Counted from the stretch's first letter, positions 49,490 to 61,220 are shown. The stretch: 64,000 bases of DNA from Fragum whitleyi (GCA_948146395.1 OX411556.1:26050596-26114595); one strand, 5' to 3'. Numbers and translations: made by a program. Notes: generated by a model from the sequence alone, not told the origin.

Positions 49490-49789
49490 CTAAAAATAAA
49501 AAGAGGGGCATACCTTGGTTTATTTGACCAGAATTTGACCTCTTCGAAAAACATATGCTCAAAAAACATATATTTCATACATGTGTACTGTGTGCAATAG
49601 ATGATTTAGAACTTAACTTTACATCATTTACAGATAAAATGTCATTTTCAAGAAATACGAAAAGCAATTGACAGTTCATAATTTGCTGAAAGGAAGTGAT
49701 CATTAATTTATTCATTTAATTCACAATCGTAAATTATTTTGTTTGTGTTTGGATTTTTACCGCTTTTAAGAATACTTAAGTCAAATCGC

Positions 49790-50031
49790 GCTTTTAAGAA
49801 TACTTCAGTCAAATCGCGGGGGTGGAGCACGTAACAATGAATTCGTGGTATTTCTAACACAACTACTACAATTAAAATTATTTCCTAGCCTGCAGCTGCT
49901 ATCCCACATATATCTATAATTATCAACCCATTGGTGGGAGCCAATTGGTAGGAAGGATAAGTCCATACCGTGACCTTATAATTGACTGTCTGACAGTCAG
50001 ACGCTCTAACTACTGCGCTATGACGGCGGCT
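49790..50031 (-). mobile_element. SINE copy with diverged tRNA-like head
   Basis: 'tcaaatcgcgggggtggagcacgtaacaatg', 'cctagcctgcagctgctatcccacatat' and 'atcaacccattggtgggagcc' match the SINE body. The right end, 'agacgctctaactactgcgctatgacggcggc', is the tRNA-like 5' part. Confidence 0.75.
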
Positions 50032-50066
50032 CCCAATAGATAAAATTGCGTTTACTATACATTTAC

Positions 50067-50222
50067 CTATTTCTTGCAGCCGTCTGAGCATCCTCTCTAG
50101 GTAGTCTAAAGTGTAAGTCTTGTCCCCGGGCGCGGCCTCAAATCCATCTTCGTTAAATACTTTACCGTTACTTCTCATACCGTTGATCATGTTTCGGACT
50201 TGCTCAATAGTGAATCGAGGTC
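50067..50222 (-). CDS. Pif-like protein, most divergent repeat module (copy 13)
   Basis: A 156-nt phase 1-1 exon from cattccag to ATAG|GTAAAT. It encodes PRFTIEQVRNMINGMRSNGK and then ...PGDKTYTLDYLERMLRRLQEI. It keeps the repeat's plan (F-x2-x2-V-x-x-M-x-x-G-M-R-x-x, PG-x2-T, YLE-x-x-L-R-x-L) but has lost the AYNYLG core. It is the copy nearest the chitin-binding domains. Confidence 0.82.
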
Positions 50223-51378
50223 CTGGAATGTATTTTTCAATATATCATGAGCAACCAAAACGGATACCACTTTTGGCTTAAGATTTTTTACATTGAAAAA
50301 GGATCCAAACACTAAATTAGCATAATTTGGCAAACAGGCTTTTTGATTTACAGCGACCGAGAGTATTGGTTGCTTTTTTGGTGGAGTAACAGATGTTATC
50401 CCCTTAACTGAAGGAGTTGCGTGTTTCTTAAGAAAACATATACTAAGTTTCAGGAAAACAGCTTCATAAAAACCTGATAAATTATTGAGGTTTTTCAGAC
50501 AAAATCTTTGAGGTTTTTCAGACAAAATCTAAGTCGAGAAGGGGCATAATTTATTTATGCAAAGATACTCATTCAGAGTAACTCGTCTTTGCACATGGAA
50601 GTGGTCAAGTGACAAAAAGAGAGCATGCCAATTTTCAAACAAATATCTTTGCTAATAACTTAGATATTACCAATTAAAGAAAAAAAATCATGTAAAATCT
50701 ACGTCATGAATGGGACATAGTTTGTACAATAGATTAATTAATTTAAAGACATCACCGTGTAAGTAGAATTTGTTCAAAAACCCCAGGAAACGCAAGCAAA
50801 ATTTCAAGCAAATATCTCATGTAATTACTGAGACATGGTCATTGTGAGAGTTTGTAGCGTTCCAAATAACTCATATCCTTATAGCTTCACGTAAGCCCAC
50901 AACGACAGTATCATGATTTATTTGTTCAAAATCAACCGAGCTTATAAACGAAGATCTTTAGAGGCATTCGAAAAGAAATACATGCTCATATGATCATATG
51001 CGGAAACCTTAAAAATTTAAATAGACCATTGATTACAGATAAATACATTTACTTTTAGAATTTTGAGATAAAATGCATTGCGATGGCATAAAATAGCTGT
51101 AAATGTAACTAATATGTCTTTATGCATTTACAACTATTTGATGATGAGTCATCGATTTAAATCTCTGTAATACCTAGTTGCAATTTTCATCTATACAAAT
51201 TTAGATGATCAAAACTATAATAAAGACTGTAAATCGTTTTGGGTAATGATAAAAAAAAAGAATAAAGTAAAGTATTTTCTGGACAATAAAAAGCACCGGC
51301 AAAAAGACCGCATCTTATAGTCCGGAAAGTACGGTAGCAAAACACTAATACAATAACGGCGACAAAGCGTACACTTAC

Positions 51379-51435
51379 TTGGTGGCGGCTGTTGTTCGTA
51401 TGGTAATTTATCCATAGGATCAGGCTGAGGGCCAT
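51379..51435 (-). CDS. Pif-like protein, proline-rich linker exon
   Basis: A 57-nt phase 1-1 exon from ttttcag|ATGGCC to CCAA|GTAAGT. It encodes GPQPDPMDKLPYEQQPPP, a hydrophilic spacer between divergent repeat copies 12 and 13. Longer ORFs in other frames over this stretch are shadows. Confidence 0.78.
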
Positions 51436-52279
51436 CTGAAAATTAAAGTACACGGCAATTATTGTACTTCAATATTTTTTCAGATTTCATGAATGGTATT
51501 GCATTTGGGAAACGTTTGGTTTTTATCAATCTATATAGACAACTATACGAAAAAACAATATAACATATTAAGGTAGTTCCCCGCTAAATAGAACTTTTGA
51601 AATCGGTTCGATTATTGTATTTCTTTTTTTTTTCTACATCATCGGTGTAGCAATGGGCCTACTTATTTCTCGCCCGCTTTCGGGTCGGGTGAAGACTGGT
51701 CTCACTGTCGCCTAGTCGATATGTGGACCAGTCTAGAGCTGGTATCCCGCTTTCTGAGAGATACTCTGATTTTGCGGGCAACAGTACCCGCCCAGGGTCA
51801 GAAATAAGTTGGCCCAATACTGAAATTGGCTAAGGGCCAAACAACGTATAGGCCCGTATGACATCTAAGCCATGCAATGACGTAACCAATAACGAATCAC
51901 TTTGTCATTGTCTTCCGCTGGCAATCTTAAATGAAATGTGACCCGTCAGAGGAAAGGGACCATCTGGTTAGTTCGTAAAGTGTCGATCCTAGTTAGACTG
52001 CGCGGATTACGCAGACTGACTAGGATCGAAACCTTTCACAATGTGCTGATTTTCTGAATCTAGAATGATCAATCTTCTTTCCAGTGAAAGAATTTTTGAA
52101 GTGCGACCTCTGGTTGACCTATACCTACCAAATCTCTTTTTCAAATATTTATCTTACAAAGTTCACAGATGGTCCCTTTTCGCGCGACGAGTCACTAATG
52201 AGATGAAATAATACGCGAAAACACGAGTCATGCCAATTTCAACATTTCATAAGGGATGGACTAACTTATTGATACAGTG

Positions 52280-52705
52280 AAGAACATCTTGAAATTGAGA
52301 AGATGAATGATTTATAAATGATTTTGAAATGAAATTGAATGAGTGAGTGGGGCCCGTTTTGAGTGTAAGTAAAAGGAGGCAATCCAATATTGCTAATTTT
52401 GTTCAAGATGAACAAAATTAGCGATATTAATTACATCCATTTAATAAAATATATATACAAGTTTTTTAACAAGCTACCTATTTCTTCCAGAACCATTCAG
52501 ACGCTTATAACTTGAATTATGTCAGTGAATTCTCCATATCTTTCTATCCTTATTCATTTTGAATGTAGTTGTTGAACTTATGTTTTTAGTGATGTTGGAG
52601 CGTTTGTGAATGGTTTGAGTGTTTAGGCATGCATGATGGAGCGCCGAGTGTGTGATTTAGAATGTTTTGATTGAGATGAATATAAATTTCACAATTTTAT
52701 TAAGT
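52280..52705 (+). mobile_element. Family F1 MITE-like element
   Basis: 'atcttgaaattgagaagatgaatg' to 'gattgagatgaatataaatttcacaattttattaagtg'. The central hairpin 'caatattgctaattttgttcaagatgaac' is intact. It ends about 40 bp from the donor of copy 12. Confidence 0.7.
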
Positions 52706-52743
52706 GAAACCAAGAAGAGGAGTTATTTGAACTGAAAGGTTAC

Positions 52744-52902
52744 CCAATGCTCTCATCCTCTGTATCTCCCCTTCCAAATAAGGTATTGTCAGCCTCTTTT
52801 GACCTGGTGTGGCCGGACCACCCATGTAGTTATAAGCATCACCTCTTCTTACACCGTCCAGTAAAGTCAACAATCGGGGTAAACTGAATTTAGCTGGCAT
52901 AG
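52744..52902 (-). CDS. Pif-like protein, divergent repeat copy 12
   Basis: A 159-nt phase 1-1 exon from ttatag|CTATG to TTGG|GTAACC. It encodes MPAKFSLPRLLTLLDGVRRG, then DAYNYMGGPATPGQKRLTIP and YLEGEIQRMRAL. AYNYxG, PGQ and YLEGE are kept; the N-terminal part is two residues shorter than in copies 1-10. It joins copy 11 as PL-A-MPAKF. Confidence 0.88.
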
Positions 52903-53220
52903 CTATAAATATAAAAGGACTATATTTCATGTCAGCAAAATCCTTAGATTTCGCTTTTTTACCCACGTCACTCGTGTAAATTCTTCGATAAATCGCTATA
53001 TGATAAATTGCTTAAAGCACCAGTGGCTCTTAATGTGAATCAGTATTTATTTGATAATCTAATTATCAAATTTTTCTGGTTTAAAAAAGGAAAACCCGAA
53101 ATAATAGATAGGGATAAAACTGCACATATGTGCGGCCTGATCTTTGTCTGTACTTCCTGCTTAAGCAAGACTACACCGGGTTCAGCATTCAAATTATTAA
53201 TTCTATCTTGTCAAGCTTAC

Positions 53221-53262
53221 TTAGAGTATGAAGTCTGTCCAGTTCCCTCTCTAAATATTACA
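53221..53262 (-). pseudogene. Relic fragment of a repeat exon
   Basis: On the minus strand it reads YLERELDRLHTL, followed by a donor A|GTAAGC and the same intron start (cttgtcaagcttac on the + strand) as copy 11 at 53692. Only the last 14 or so codons survive; the rest is cut off where an F1 element begins. It looks like a duplicated copy 11 destroyed in part. Confidence 0.7.
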
Positions 53263-53264
53263 CT

Positions 53265-53660
53265 TGTACAGTTAACAACATCGTGAAATTGAACGAGTGC
53301 TAGGAGAGAATGTTGAGTGGAAATACCGGGAGGTAATCCAATATCGCTAATTTTGTTCAGGATGAACAAAATTTGCTATATTTATTACCTCCCTTTAATA
53401 AAATATGTATATACGTTCTTTAAATAGCTTCATATTTCTTCGAGATCCAACCATACTCTTACAATTTCAAGTAATTTAGTGAAACCGCGATTTTTTCCGA
53501 GCTACATTTAATTTGAATGTAGTTTTTGATCTTATGGTTTTTTCGTCATTAAGTCCGTTTGAGTAGGTGTTTGGAATGAATAAACGGAGCGCCAAGTGAG
53601 CGATTAAGAATGGTTTTGATTAAGATGTCAATTTCGTGATGTTGTTAATTATAATAGTTG
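53265..53660 (+). mobile_element. Family F1 element next to repeat exon 11
   Basis: 'gttaacaacatcgtgaaattgaacgag' at the left and 'gattaagatgtcaatttcgtgatgttgttaat' at the right are matching inverted ends. The central hairpin around 'gctaattttgttcaggatgaac' is intact. It separates the relic fragment from exon 11. Confidence 0.8.
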
Positions 53661-53691
53661 TTGACCTGTACACAATTCTTGTCAAGCTTAC

Positions 53692-53859
53692 CTAAAGGCT
53701 GAAGTCTGTCTATTTCCCTCTCTAAATATTCTCTAGTAATAGTTTGTTGTCCTGGTTCGGCCGGATCACCCAAGTAATTGTAGGCCATACTACCCGAATT
53801 CGTATCATCCAACATTTTCTGTAGCTTTTCTAATCTAAAAGAGCCAGGGGACGTTGGCA
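53692..53859 (-). CDS. Pif-like protein, repeat copy 11
   Basis: A 168-nt phase 1-1 exon, one codon longer than the standard unit, with donor TTAG|GTAAGC. It encodes PTSPGSFRLEKLQKMLDDTN, SGSMAYNYLGDPAEPGQQTI and TREYLEREIDRLQPL. The AYNYLGD and PGQQT core is intact; the flanks have drifted from copies 1-10. Confidence 0.9.
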
Positions 53860-53943
53860 CTGTAGAAAAATTACAAAATTAAAAAAAAATGTAAAATGAT
53901 ATGCGTTGTTCATCAGTAAAGGACATCGTCAACTTGGCAAGAC

Positions 53944-54352
53944 ATAGAGGATATTGAATGAATGGTCATGGAATACCGAATTTATTAAACGAGTCATCTA
54001 TAAACAGGTAAAAACGAGGCTGCGCCGAGTTTTTATCTGTTTTAGATGAGGAGTTTAATAAATTCGGTATTTTCTGAGCACAAATTTTATATTCTATTTA
54101 TAATATGACCCGAATTTTTGCGAAAGTCATCAAAATTCTTGAAATTCAACATTTTAATTTTCCGCGAAACTTATAACACCGTTTAAAACTGACGTCACAA
54201 TAGATTGTGACGTAATTTTCGCGGTTTCAATTTTGCGTTGATTTTCGCCCTTTGCTCATTTACATAGTTATTCCACTAGTGTAATAACACCCGTGTAATA
54301 TCAAAAATATTCAACGAGGTTATTTCACTCCCTCTACGTAGGTCATATTATA
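53944..54352. mobile_element. Family F3 element
   Basis: The central hairpin 'gaatttattaaacgagtcatc..gaggctgcgccgag..' and one long arm to 'tctacgtaggtcatattataa'. In the intron between repeat copies 10 and 11. Confidence 0.75.
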
Positions 54353-54911
54353 AGAATTATTTTGGAATGGAAATGACTAAACGGCTGAGTAAGTTTTGAC
54401 TAATATTGAAAGGGGTCTAATTTGGACAAAATTATGATATTTTATAACCCCCCCCCCTTTAATAGAATATACATACAAGTTTCTGTAAAGATATATTGAT
54501 GCATTCACGAACCAATAATAAAACAAGCAATAATAAGCAATAACAATTTCGTCAAATGTTAGGTAATTAACAGTGTTGGATCAGTAAATAAAAGAACTTT
54601 TAAGATTAAGATGGTGCAATCTAGAGTCTCGGTAATAAGAAAATGATGCAATCGCTTTTGTATTCTACATTAAAGGCGACTTCTAGAATATAATATGTAA
54701 TCGTATTAATCTAATCTTACATTTGGACATAAGCATGTTCATTTTGGACAAAAAACCTATTATAACTGAAAAAGAAAATAGTCTGTATATTTAACAACTA
54801 GGGTATTGTTTTGTGTTACTGTAGATTTGTCAGTAATTACTTGACATAACATCATTAAATTGTGTTAAAAGTCAAGTGTGTTTCTAGTTTGAGCTATTTG
54901 TTCCATCTTGA

Positions 54912-55140
54912 AACCTGGGGCCTGTTTTACTAAACTTCTTATGGAAAAATTAATCGTAAGTCAAATCACAAATCGTACCTGCTGGTCACATTCATTGTAA
55001 GATTCTACTTGCAATATCTCATCGGAATCGTCTTTAGAAGACGATTTCAATGAGATAATGCACGGCAGAATTCCATTACTTAATACTACTGTAGACTCAA
55101 CTTTAATTTTTGATGATTGGTAAAACAGGCCCCTGGCGTC
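54912..55140. mobile_element. Foldback element, family F5
   Basis: 'gggcctgttttactaaact' pairs with 'tggtaaaacaggcccctgg', with the centre 'cggaatcgtctttagaagacgatttc'. Sister of 7330-7592. Confidence 0.7.
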
Positions 55141-55599
55141 AAGAACCTTTTAACTGCTGACAATAGAAACATTCCGGCTTAAAACTGAAGTGGAAGTTTT
55201 ACGCTGAATAAGCGTTTACATCATTTAACCCTTTCCTGTTTCACAAAATTTTGGACCTGTCCAAATTCAAAGGTTTTGCAGACGAAGATTTAAAGTGCAT
55301 TTAATTTGAAAAAGAACTATTCAGTAGGGTAGAAAATAGTGTGGAAAAAGAAGAAATTGCTTGTCATGAGCAATTTCTTCTTTTTTCACAATGTTTTCTC
55401 AATCATAAAATCATAGGCACGTAAAAAGCAGGGATTAAACAGCAAAGGGTTAAGTACTGAGGTAATGTTAGTCTTAAGAGATGGAATCGCTGGAGAAACC
55501 AAAATATAACAACGTCATTGAAAGAAAACGCACATGGGATAAATCTAAGCATTAGTGATACACCAGGCGATACAAAATGCAGGTAATCCAAAATTTAGA

Positions 55600-56026
55600 G
55601 GATATTAAATGAGTGGTAATTGCATACCGAAATTATTAAAAGAGCTATAGTAAAACAGATAAAAACGAGACTGGGTCGAGTTTTTATCTGTTTTAGATGA
55701 CGATTTTAATCAATTCGATATTGAATGAACAAAGTATTTGATATTCTATTCATAATATTACCCGAAATTGTGCAATAATATATATATTTTATATAACAAT
55801 ATTTATCGGTTCAAGTTATTCCGCGATACATATAACGTTGTTTGCAAAATGACGTCAGTGGGTCCATTGTAACGTCATTTTTACAACGAAAATATAATGT
55901 TGCCATCCGTTCTCAGTTCATTTGCATAGTTATTCCACTAGTGTTATAAAACCCGAGTGATATCAAAAACATTCAACGTGTTATTATACCCCCCCTCCCA
56001 CCCCCACCCCCGAAGGTCATATTACA
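55600..56026. mobile_element. Family F3 element
   Basis: The hairpin 'aaaacgagactgggtcgagttttt' is followed by one arm to a C-rich end and 'gaaggtcatattac'. It ends about 59 bp from repeat exon 10. Confidence 0.7.
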
Positions 56027-56084
56027 TTATATTCAAACTGGCTAAATATGAATGGAGCCAAATTACATTTAAAACATGACTTAC

Positions 56085-56249
56085 TTGGTTGTAGTCTCCG
56101 CAACTCGCCTTCTAAATATGGCAGGGATAATGTCTGTTGCCCAGGCAAGGCCTCATCGCCCAAATAGTTATAGGCCATATTTCGTGTCCGCATATCATCT
56201 ATCATTCTTTTTAATTTCGTCAAATCAAACATGACTGGTGAAGCTGGCA
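56085..56249 (-). CDS. Pif-like protein, repeat copy 10
   Basis: A 165-nt phase 1-1 exon. It encodes PASPVMFDLTKLKRMIDDMR, TRNMAYNYLGDEALPGQQTL and SLPYLEGELRRLQP. It shares ALPG with copy 8. It is the first copy of standard length counting from the 3' side, and 2.2 kb from copy 11. Confidence 0.93.
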
Positions 56250-56304
56250 CTACAGTCCGGAAAGAGAAGAATAGATAGAAATGATCGTTAGATGAACACT
56301 TGTT

Positions 56305-56500
56305 TGTTTGAATTGGGTTTTACGCTGCTTTTGAAATTAGTTCAGTCCTATGGCGGCGGCTGGAGCGCCTTATGATGGATTCCTAGTATTTCTCACACTA
56401 GTTCTACAATCATATCCTTTCCTAGCACCAAGTTGCTATCCCACATAGGTATACGATTATCAACCCATTAGTGGTAGACAAATAAACGGAAAGGATGATA
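56305..56500 (-). mobile_element. SINE copy, head missing
   Basis: 'gtttgtttgaattgggttttacgctgc', 'ctatggcggcggctggagcgccttatgatgg', 'atcctttcctagcacc' and 'atcaacccattagtgg' match the SINE body. It lies 60 bp upstream of repeat exon 10 in gene orientation. Confidence 0.7.
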
Positions 56501-57057
56501 GAGTTCATTAAAAGCGTTTTTTCAACTAATAACGTCTTCTTTTTAAAGATATTTTTATTTAAAGAAGGGAATTATGAAAACGGTCGCTTAATAAAAATGG
56601 TCACTTAATCGACATGGTCGCTCGAGCAATATGGACTGTTTATCTGATTGACGTATGCATACAAGGATACCCTTTTTCAAAAACAAAAAATAAAATAAAA
56701 GAAAGAAAATACAACAAAATCAGCCCGAGCGAAGATGTCCTGTTTTCGTTGTCGCTTATGTACGTATACTTTGATTGACAAATGAGCACTTCATTACACG
56801 TTTTATTCATATTTTTTTTATTCTAGACTCAAGACTTCTAAATGAAAAGGTGAGGGATACATATAATCAGCCCTGCGCTTAGAATGACAAAACGGTGCGA
56901 ACTTTTTGCTGATTCTACCCCGCTTTCCACGAGTACTTGTGTGCATAACGGAGTATAAACTGCAAAACGGTGTATAATATCAAACAGTATGCTTCGTTTT
57001 GTAATCCTGAACACATGGCCGGTAATTCAACAACATAAATTGAATATGACAGCTTAC

Positions 57058-57222
57058 TCGGTTGTAGTTTTCGCATCTCTCCTTCTAAATATTGCATTGA
57101 TAATGTCTGTTGTCCAGGCATGGCTTCATCTCCCAAATAATTATACGCCTTATTTCCTGTACGCATACCATCCAACATACTTTGTACTTTTAGATAATCG
57201 AACTTCATTGGATTGCTGGGCA
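57058..57222 (-). CDS. Pif-like protein, repeat copy 9
   Basis: A 165-nt phase 1-1 exon encoding PSNPMKFDYLKVQSMLDGMR, TGNKAYNYLGDEAMPGQQTL and SMQYLEGEMRKLQP. The 'FDY-x-KVQS' start and 'MRKLQP' end set it apart from copies 2-7 and match copy 1, with near-identical nucleotides across the last two thirds. Confidence 0.94.
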
Positions 57223-57270
57223 CTGAAATCACGATTGCAAAACTTTATATCGTAATGTTAAAGGCATCAC

Positions 57271-57680
57271 AATATGACCTACGTCGCGGGAGTGAAATAA
57301 CCCCGTTAAATATTTTTGATATTACGCGGGTGTTATTACACAAGTGGAATAATCATGCAACTGTGTTTAGAGCAAATAGCAAAGCTATTTTGAAACCGCG
57401 AAAATAACGTCATAATGTATATATAATGACGTCAGTTTTAAACGGCGTTATAAGTTTCGCAGAACATGGAAATGTTGAATTTCAAGAGTTTTGACGATTT
57501 TCGCAAAAGTTCGGGTCATATTATAAATAGAATATAAAATTTGTGCTCATTAAATACAGAATTTATTAAACTCGTCGTCTATAATCAGATAAAAACTTGG
57601 CACAGCCTCGTTTTTATGTTTATAGATGACTCGTTTAATAAATTCGGTTTTCAATGACAACTCTTTCAATATTCTCTATT
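57271..57680. mobile_element. Family F3 element, reverse orientation
   Basis: 'aatatgacctacgtcgcggg' to the central hairpin 'actcgtcgtctataatcagataaaaac'. The left end is about 49 bp from the acceptor of repeat exon 9. Confidence 0.75.
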
Positions 57681-58719
57681 TAATATGTCAGCCCTGTGTC
57701 CAGAGCGTCAAAGCGCGTCTTTCTTTAAACCTTCATTATAAACACATTAATGAGTATAAAAGTGTATCATTTTCGAGACACTCGCGAGCACTGTGCGATG
57801 CAGGCAATCAGATATTTTCTGTGAAAGACAAGAGACGTCGGAGATTGGCTATGCTCTCCGAATAAGGCTTTGTCACAAAATTTAATGCCATATTTGGACA
57901 AAAGTTTATTTGAATGCCTGTATAGTTTTGGATTCTTCTCACAGAAAATTTGAAAGCTGAAAAATACCGAAGGAATCTGATTGGAATTCAGCGCAATGAT
58001 TCGTTTTTTAGAGATTTTTCCCTGAACAGTTTTCGAGGAGTTTATTTGAGAACAGACCTGGGGTAATTGAAAAATGTAATTGCAATTAGCTGTAATTAAG
58101 TACAAATTGTGGAGTAATTGTAATTAGAAATTGACTCTTTTCCCCATTACAAGTAATTGTAATCAATTACAAATGAAATCAACATGTAATTTACAATTAC
58201 ATTTCAATTACATCTATATTATATAATAGGAGTCTAATGATACATTCATATAACAGTGTCTTATTTCAAAATTGTTAGGCCCCAAATATGATTTTTGAGA
58301 TATTTAAGTTCTATTTTAGTTCAAAGTATTGCGTTTTCTTTGAAATAACAATTGAAATAACAATAAAGTAAAAAGAGAAAAAAATAATCCTTGATCAAAA
58401 TATAAGTTCTTTAAATTAAATAAAGTAGTGGAAAATTTGTCTCCCACTAAAGAAGCAGATGTAAATGAACAATGGTTTCACTGGATTATACTTTCGATCA
58501 AAAGTAAACAAAGAGGTATTGAGTGTAAAAATCACTCATTCCCTGCCATAATGTGGAAACAATAAGATGACAAACACTTCCTAAATGGACAGGTAAAAGT
58601 GAACGAACTGAAATCAAAGGTTCTGGTGTAAATTTACTGGAAATTTATATCCTATCTAGATAATTAATTTGAAAACACATACTCTTGTGTAATTATAATG
58701 AAATAAGTAAAAAACATAC
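57681..58719. other. Intron, nothing coding seen
   Basis: Between repeat copies 9 and 8. An AT-rich 'gtaattg..taattacaa' low-complexity stretch lies at about 58070-58215. No relic repeat exon noticed. Confidence 0.5.
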
Positions 58720-58884
58720 TCTGCTGAAGCCTGCGCATTTCTCCTTCTAAATAAGGCATAGATAACGTTTGTTGGCCGGGCAAAGCTTCCTCGCCCAGAT
58801 AGTTATACGCCTTATTTCCTGTCCGCATACCATCTAACATACTTTTTATTTTTAGTAAATCAAAATCCATCGGCGTACTTGGCA
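58720..58884 (-). CDS. Pif-like protein, repeat copy 8
   Basis: A 165-nt phase 1-1 exon with donor CAGA|GTATGT, unlike the GTAAG of most copies. It encodes PSTPMDFDLLKIKSMLDGMR, TGNKAYNYLGEEALPGQQTL and SMPYLEGEMRRLQQ. Confidence 0.93.
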
Positions 58885-59755
58885 CTGAAAAGTATGTGAG
58901 GCCTTGAACAATAACGATTTATAAATTAATTAATTTCCATACATTGACCTTTTTACGAACCTATAGTCCACAAATGAAGCTTACCAGGAAATAACAGACG
59001 CAGGCCGGTGTCGAACCCACGCGGAAAAGAAATATTTTAAATTATTGGATGATCTTCTTTGGCACAGTGATAAGCACAATAGACTTTTAATCCAATAATA
59101 TCAGTATTATGTGTGAATCTCATAAAAAGAAATCTAAAAAAAATCACACGTACTCCAACATTCACAGTTATACATACACCAAACACACACAAGCACGAGC
59201 AAACTAACATTGTGTGATATATCTGATGAAACTAAAACATTACAGCCGGACGAGAATAGATTATATGCGAGCTATTGGTATTTACAGGGTTTATTTATTC
59301 GTTTTAGCTGCTTAAATGAATACGTTGGGGGGGAATATACAATGTTACGTAGCAATGTGAGCTATGATGTATGAGAACTTCGAATGCTTTTTCATTTTAA
59401 ATTGGGAAAAAATATTATCATGTCATCACTTCGAACATATATGAAAGGTTGACGCCGTTATTTTGGTGTAATTAACTTACATTACTTCGAACTTACGGAA
59501 TTATGTCTTGATCTTTCGGTATCTTTGTAAATTAACGTGCACCAGTCATTTAATATGTCTAGAATTTTTCGAACTCTGAGTACAAAAATATGTCAGATAC
59601 ATTGAATGTCAAAATGCAAAATCCTGATGTCATAATTTGCAACACAAGGAAAAGTGTGTTTTCACGGAAAATAGTTTATTTGTCAATGCAATCATAACGT
59701 CTATTATTTATATAACATAACAGTGAGATCGCGCTAACAGCCGGTTATAACTTAC
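58885..59755. other. Intron with a possible tRNA-derived relic
   Basis: Around 58990-59100 the minus strand has a B-box-like gggttcgacacc and an 'attgtgcttatcactgtgcc' segment, which may be a decayed tRNA-derived element. Nothing else seen. Confidence 0.35.
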
Positions 59756-59920
59756 TTTGCTGAAGTTTTCGATATTCTTCCTCTAAATATGGCATAGATA
59801 ATGTCTGTTGACCAGGCATGGCTTCATCTCCCAAATAATTATACGCCTTATTTCCTGTCCGTATACCATCTAACATATTTTGTATCTTTTGCAAATCAAA
59901 TGCAACTGGCGAAGCTGGCA
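59756..59920 (-). CDS. Pif-like protein, repeat copy 7
   Basis: A 165-nt phase 1-1 exon between cacttaag and CAAA|GTAAGT. It encodes PASPVAFDLQKIQNMLDGIR, TGNKAYNYLGDEAMPGQQTL and SMPYLEEEYRKLQQ. It has no Met near its start, so it is easily missed as an ORF. The acceptor has a weak pyrimidine tract. Confidence 0.9.
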
Positions 59921-60075
59921 CTTAAGTGATAAAATATTGCTTGTTTAGAATGATGTAACTAGAATCAGAATCTACAAATATAACTCATCCTTGGTTTTAT
60001 GACATTAACATCTATGATCATCATGTACAATATTTTGAACACAAAAATATTCTATGTGTTAAATAAAGTTAAGAG

Positions 60076-60116
60076 CTCAAAAAAAAAAAAAAAAAAAACA
60101 AAAAAAAAAAAAAAAA
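60076..60116. repeat. Poly-A tract
   Basis: About 40 bp of near-pure A with one C. Confidence 0.9.
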
Positions 60117-60381
60117 CTAAAGCCGCACAGGCATGTGCATTTCATAAGTCTCATCAAACGTTCTTTTTAACTATATTCAAACGATTTTTCGATTGATCAA
60201 TACTTTTCCATAGCTTTTCTCAATCCATTAGATTAACTTGTGCGGATATTCAGACGACTGATAGGACCGTAAATAGACATTAATCCATTAATTGAACAGT
60301 TTATAAATTCATTCATTCCTTTTCATTCCAGAATATTTCAAAATATTTGTTGATTACAATTCGTTCTGAAATGTATCTTAC

Positions 60382-60546
60382 TTGGTCGAAGTTTGCGATA
60401 TTCTTCCTCTAAATATGGCATAGACAATGTCTGTTGACCGGGCATGGCCTCCTCTCCTAAATAATTATACGCCTTATTTCGTGTCCGTATGCCATCCAAC
60501 ATACTTTCTATTTTTGGTAAATCAAAAGCAACAGGTGAAGGTGGCA
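60382..60546 (-). CDS. Pif-like protein, repeat copy 6
   Basis: A 165-nt phase 1-1 exon encoding PPSPVAFDLPKIESMLDGIR, TRNKAYNYLGEEAMPGQQTL and SMPYLEEEYRKLRP. It is almost identical to copy 4 in the exon and in the first 40 or so bp of upstream intron (ctgaaataacatatggataa). That marks the two as a recent duplication. Confidence 0.95.
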
Positions 60547-60701
60547 CTGAAATAACATATGGATAAAAGGGCATGAAGATATTTTTTATTGTAACGAAAA
60601 CTTATAAATACTACACATCCTGAACGATTTTGCACATAAATCTTAAAGTTCAATACAATAATCATTATTTTGAAGAGATATACATATTTATTGTAAATAA
60701 G

Positions 60702-60983
60702 ATTGATTGATTGATTGAATGGAGTTTAACGCCGCTTTCAACATTATTTCAGTTATATCGCGGCGGTTGGAGCACCTAACAATGGATCCCTGGTATTTCT
60801 TTCACCAGTACAACCATCACATTCTTCCCTAGCCTCCAGCTGCTATCTCACATAGGTCTACGACTATGAACCCAATGGTGAGAGACAAATAGTCGGAAAG
60901 AATGAGTGCCGCCGTCGGGGATCGAACCCGGGACCTCTAGAATGACAGTCCGACGCGCTACCAACTGCGCTATGACGGCGGCT
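60702..60983 (-). mobile_element. Full-length tRNA-derived SINE with target-site duplication
   Basis: Head on the minus strand at 60982-60907, body, and a (CAAT)n tail. TTATTGTAAATA flanks it at 60688-60699 and 60983-60994. The head has GCCGCCG paired with CGGCGGC as acceptor stem, an A box (tagcgcagttggtagcg) and a B box (ggttcgatcccc), so it still looks like a folded tRNA. It lies in the intron between repeat copies 5 and 6 and accounts for that interval being longer than its sister. Confidence 0.88.
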
Positions 60984-61055
60984 TATTGTAAATATGACTT
61001 AAAACTAAATCTATAAAGCAATTTTTTATATAAGATGTTTTCAACTGTATCTTAC

Positions 61056-61220
61056 TTGGTCGAAGTTTGTGATATTCTTCTTCCAAATATTGCATAGACA
61101 ATGTCTGTTGGCCCGGCATTGCTTCGTCTCCCAAATAATTATATGCCTTATTTCCTGTCCGCATGCCATCTAACATTCTTTGAATGTTTGGTAAATCAAA
61201 AGCAACTGGTGCAGGTGGCA
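61056..61220 (-). CDS. Pif-like protein, repeat copy 5
   Basis: A 165-nt phase 1-1 exon encoding PPAPVAFDLPNIQRMLDGMR, TGNKAYNYLGDEAMPGQQTL and SMQYLEEEYHKLRP. Its upstream intron aligns with that of copy 3 over several hundred bp. Confidence 0.95.

Noticed and set aside
60907..60982. Independent tRNA gene
   Set aside because: It is the head of a SINE with body, tail and target duplication; the anticodon stem pairs poorly.
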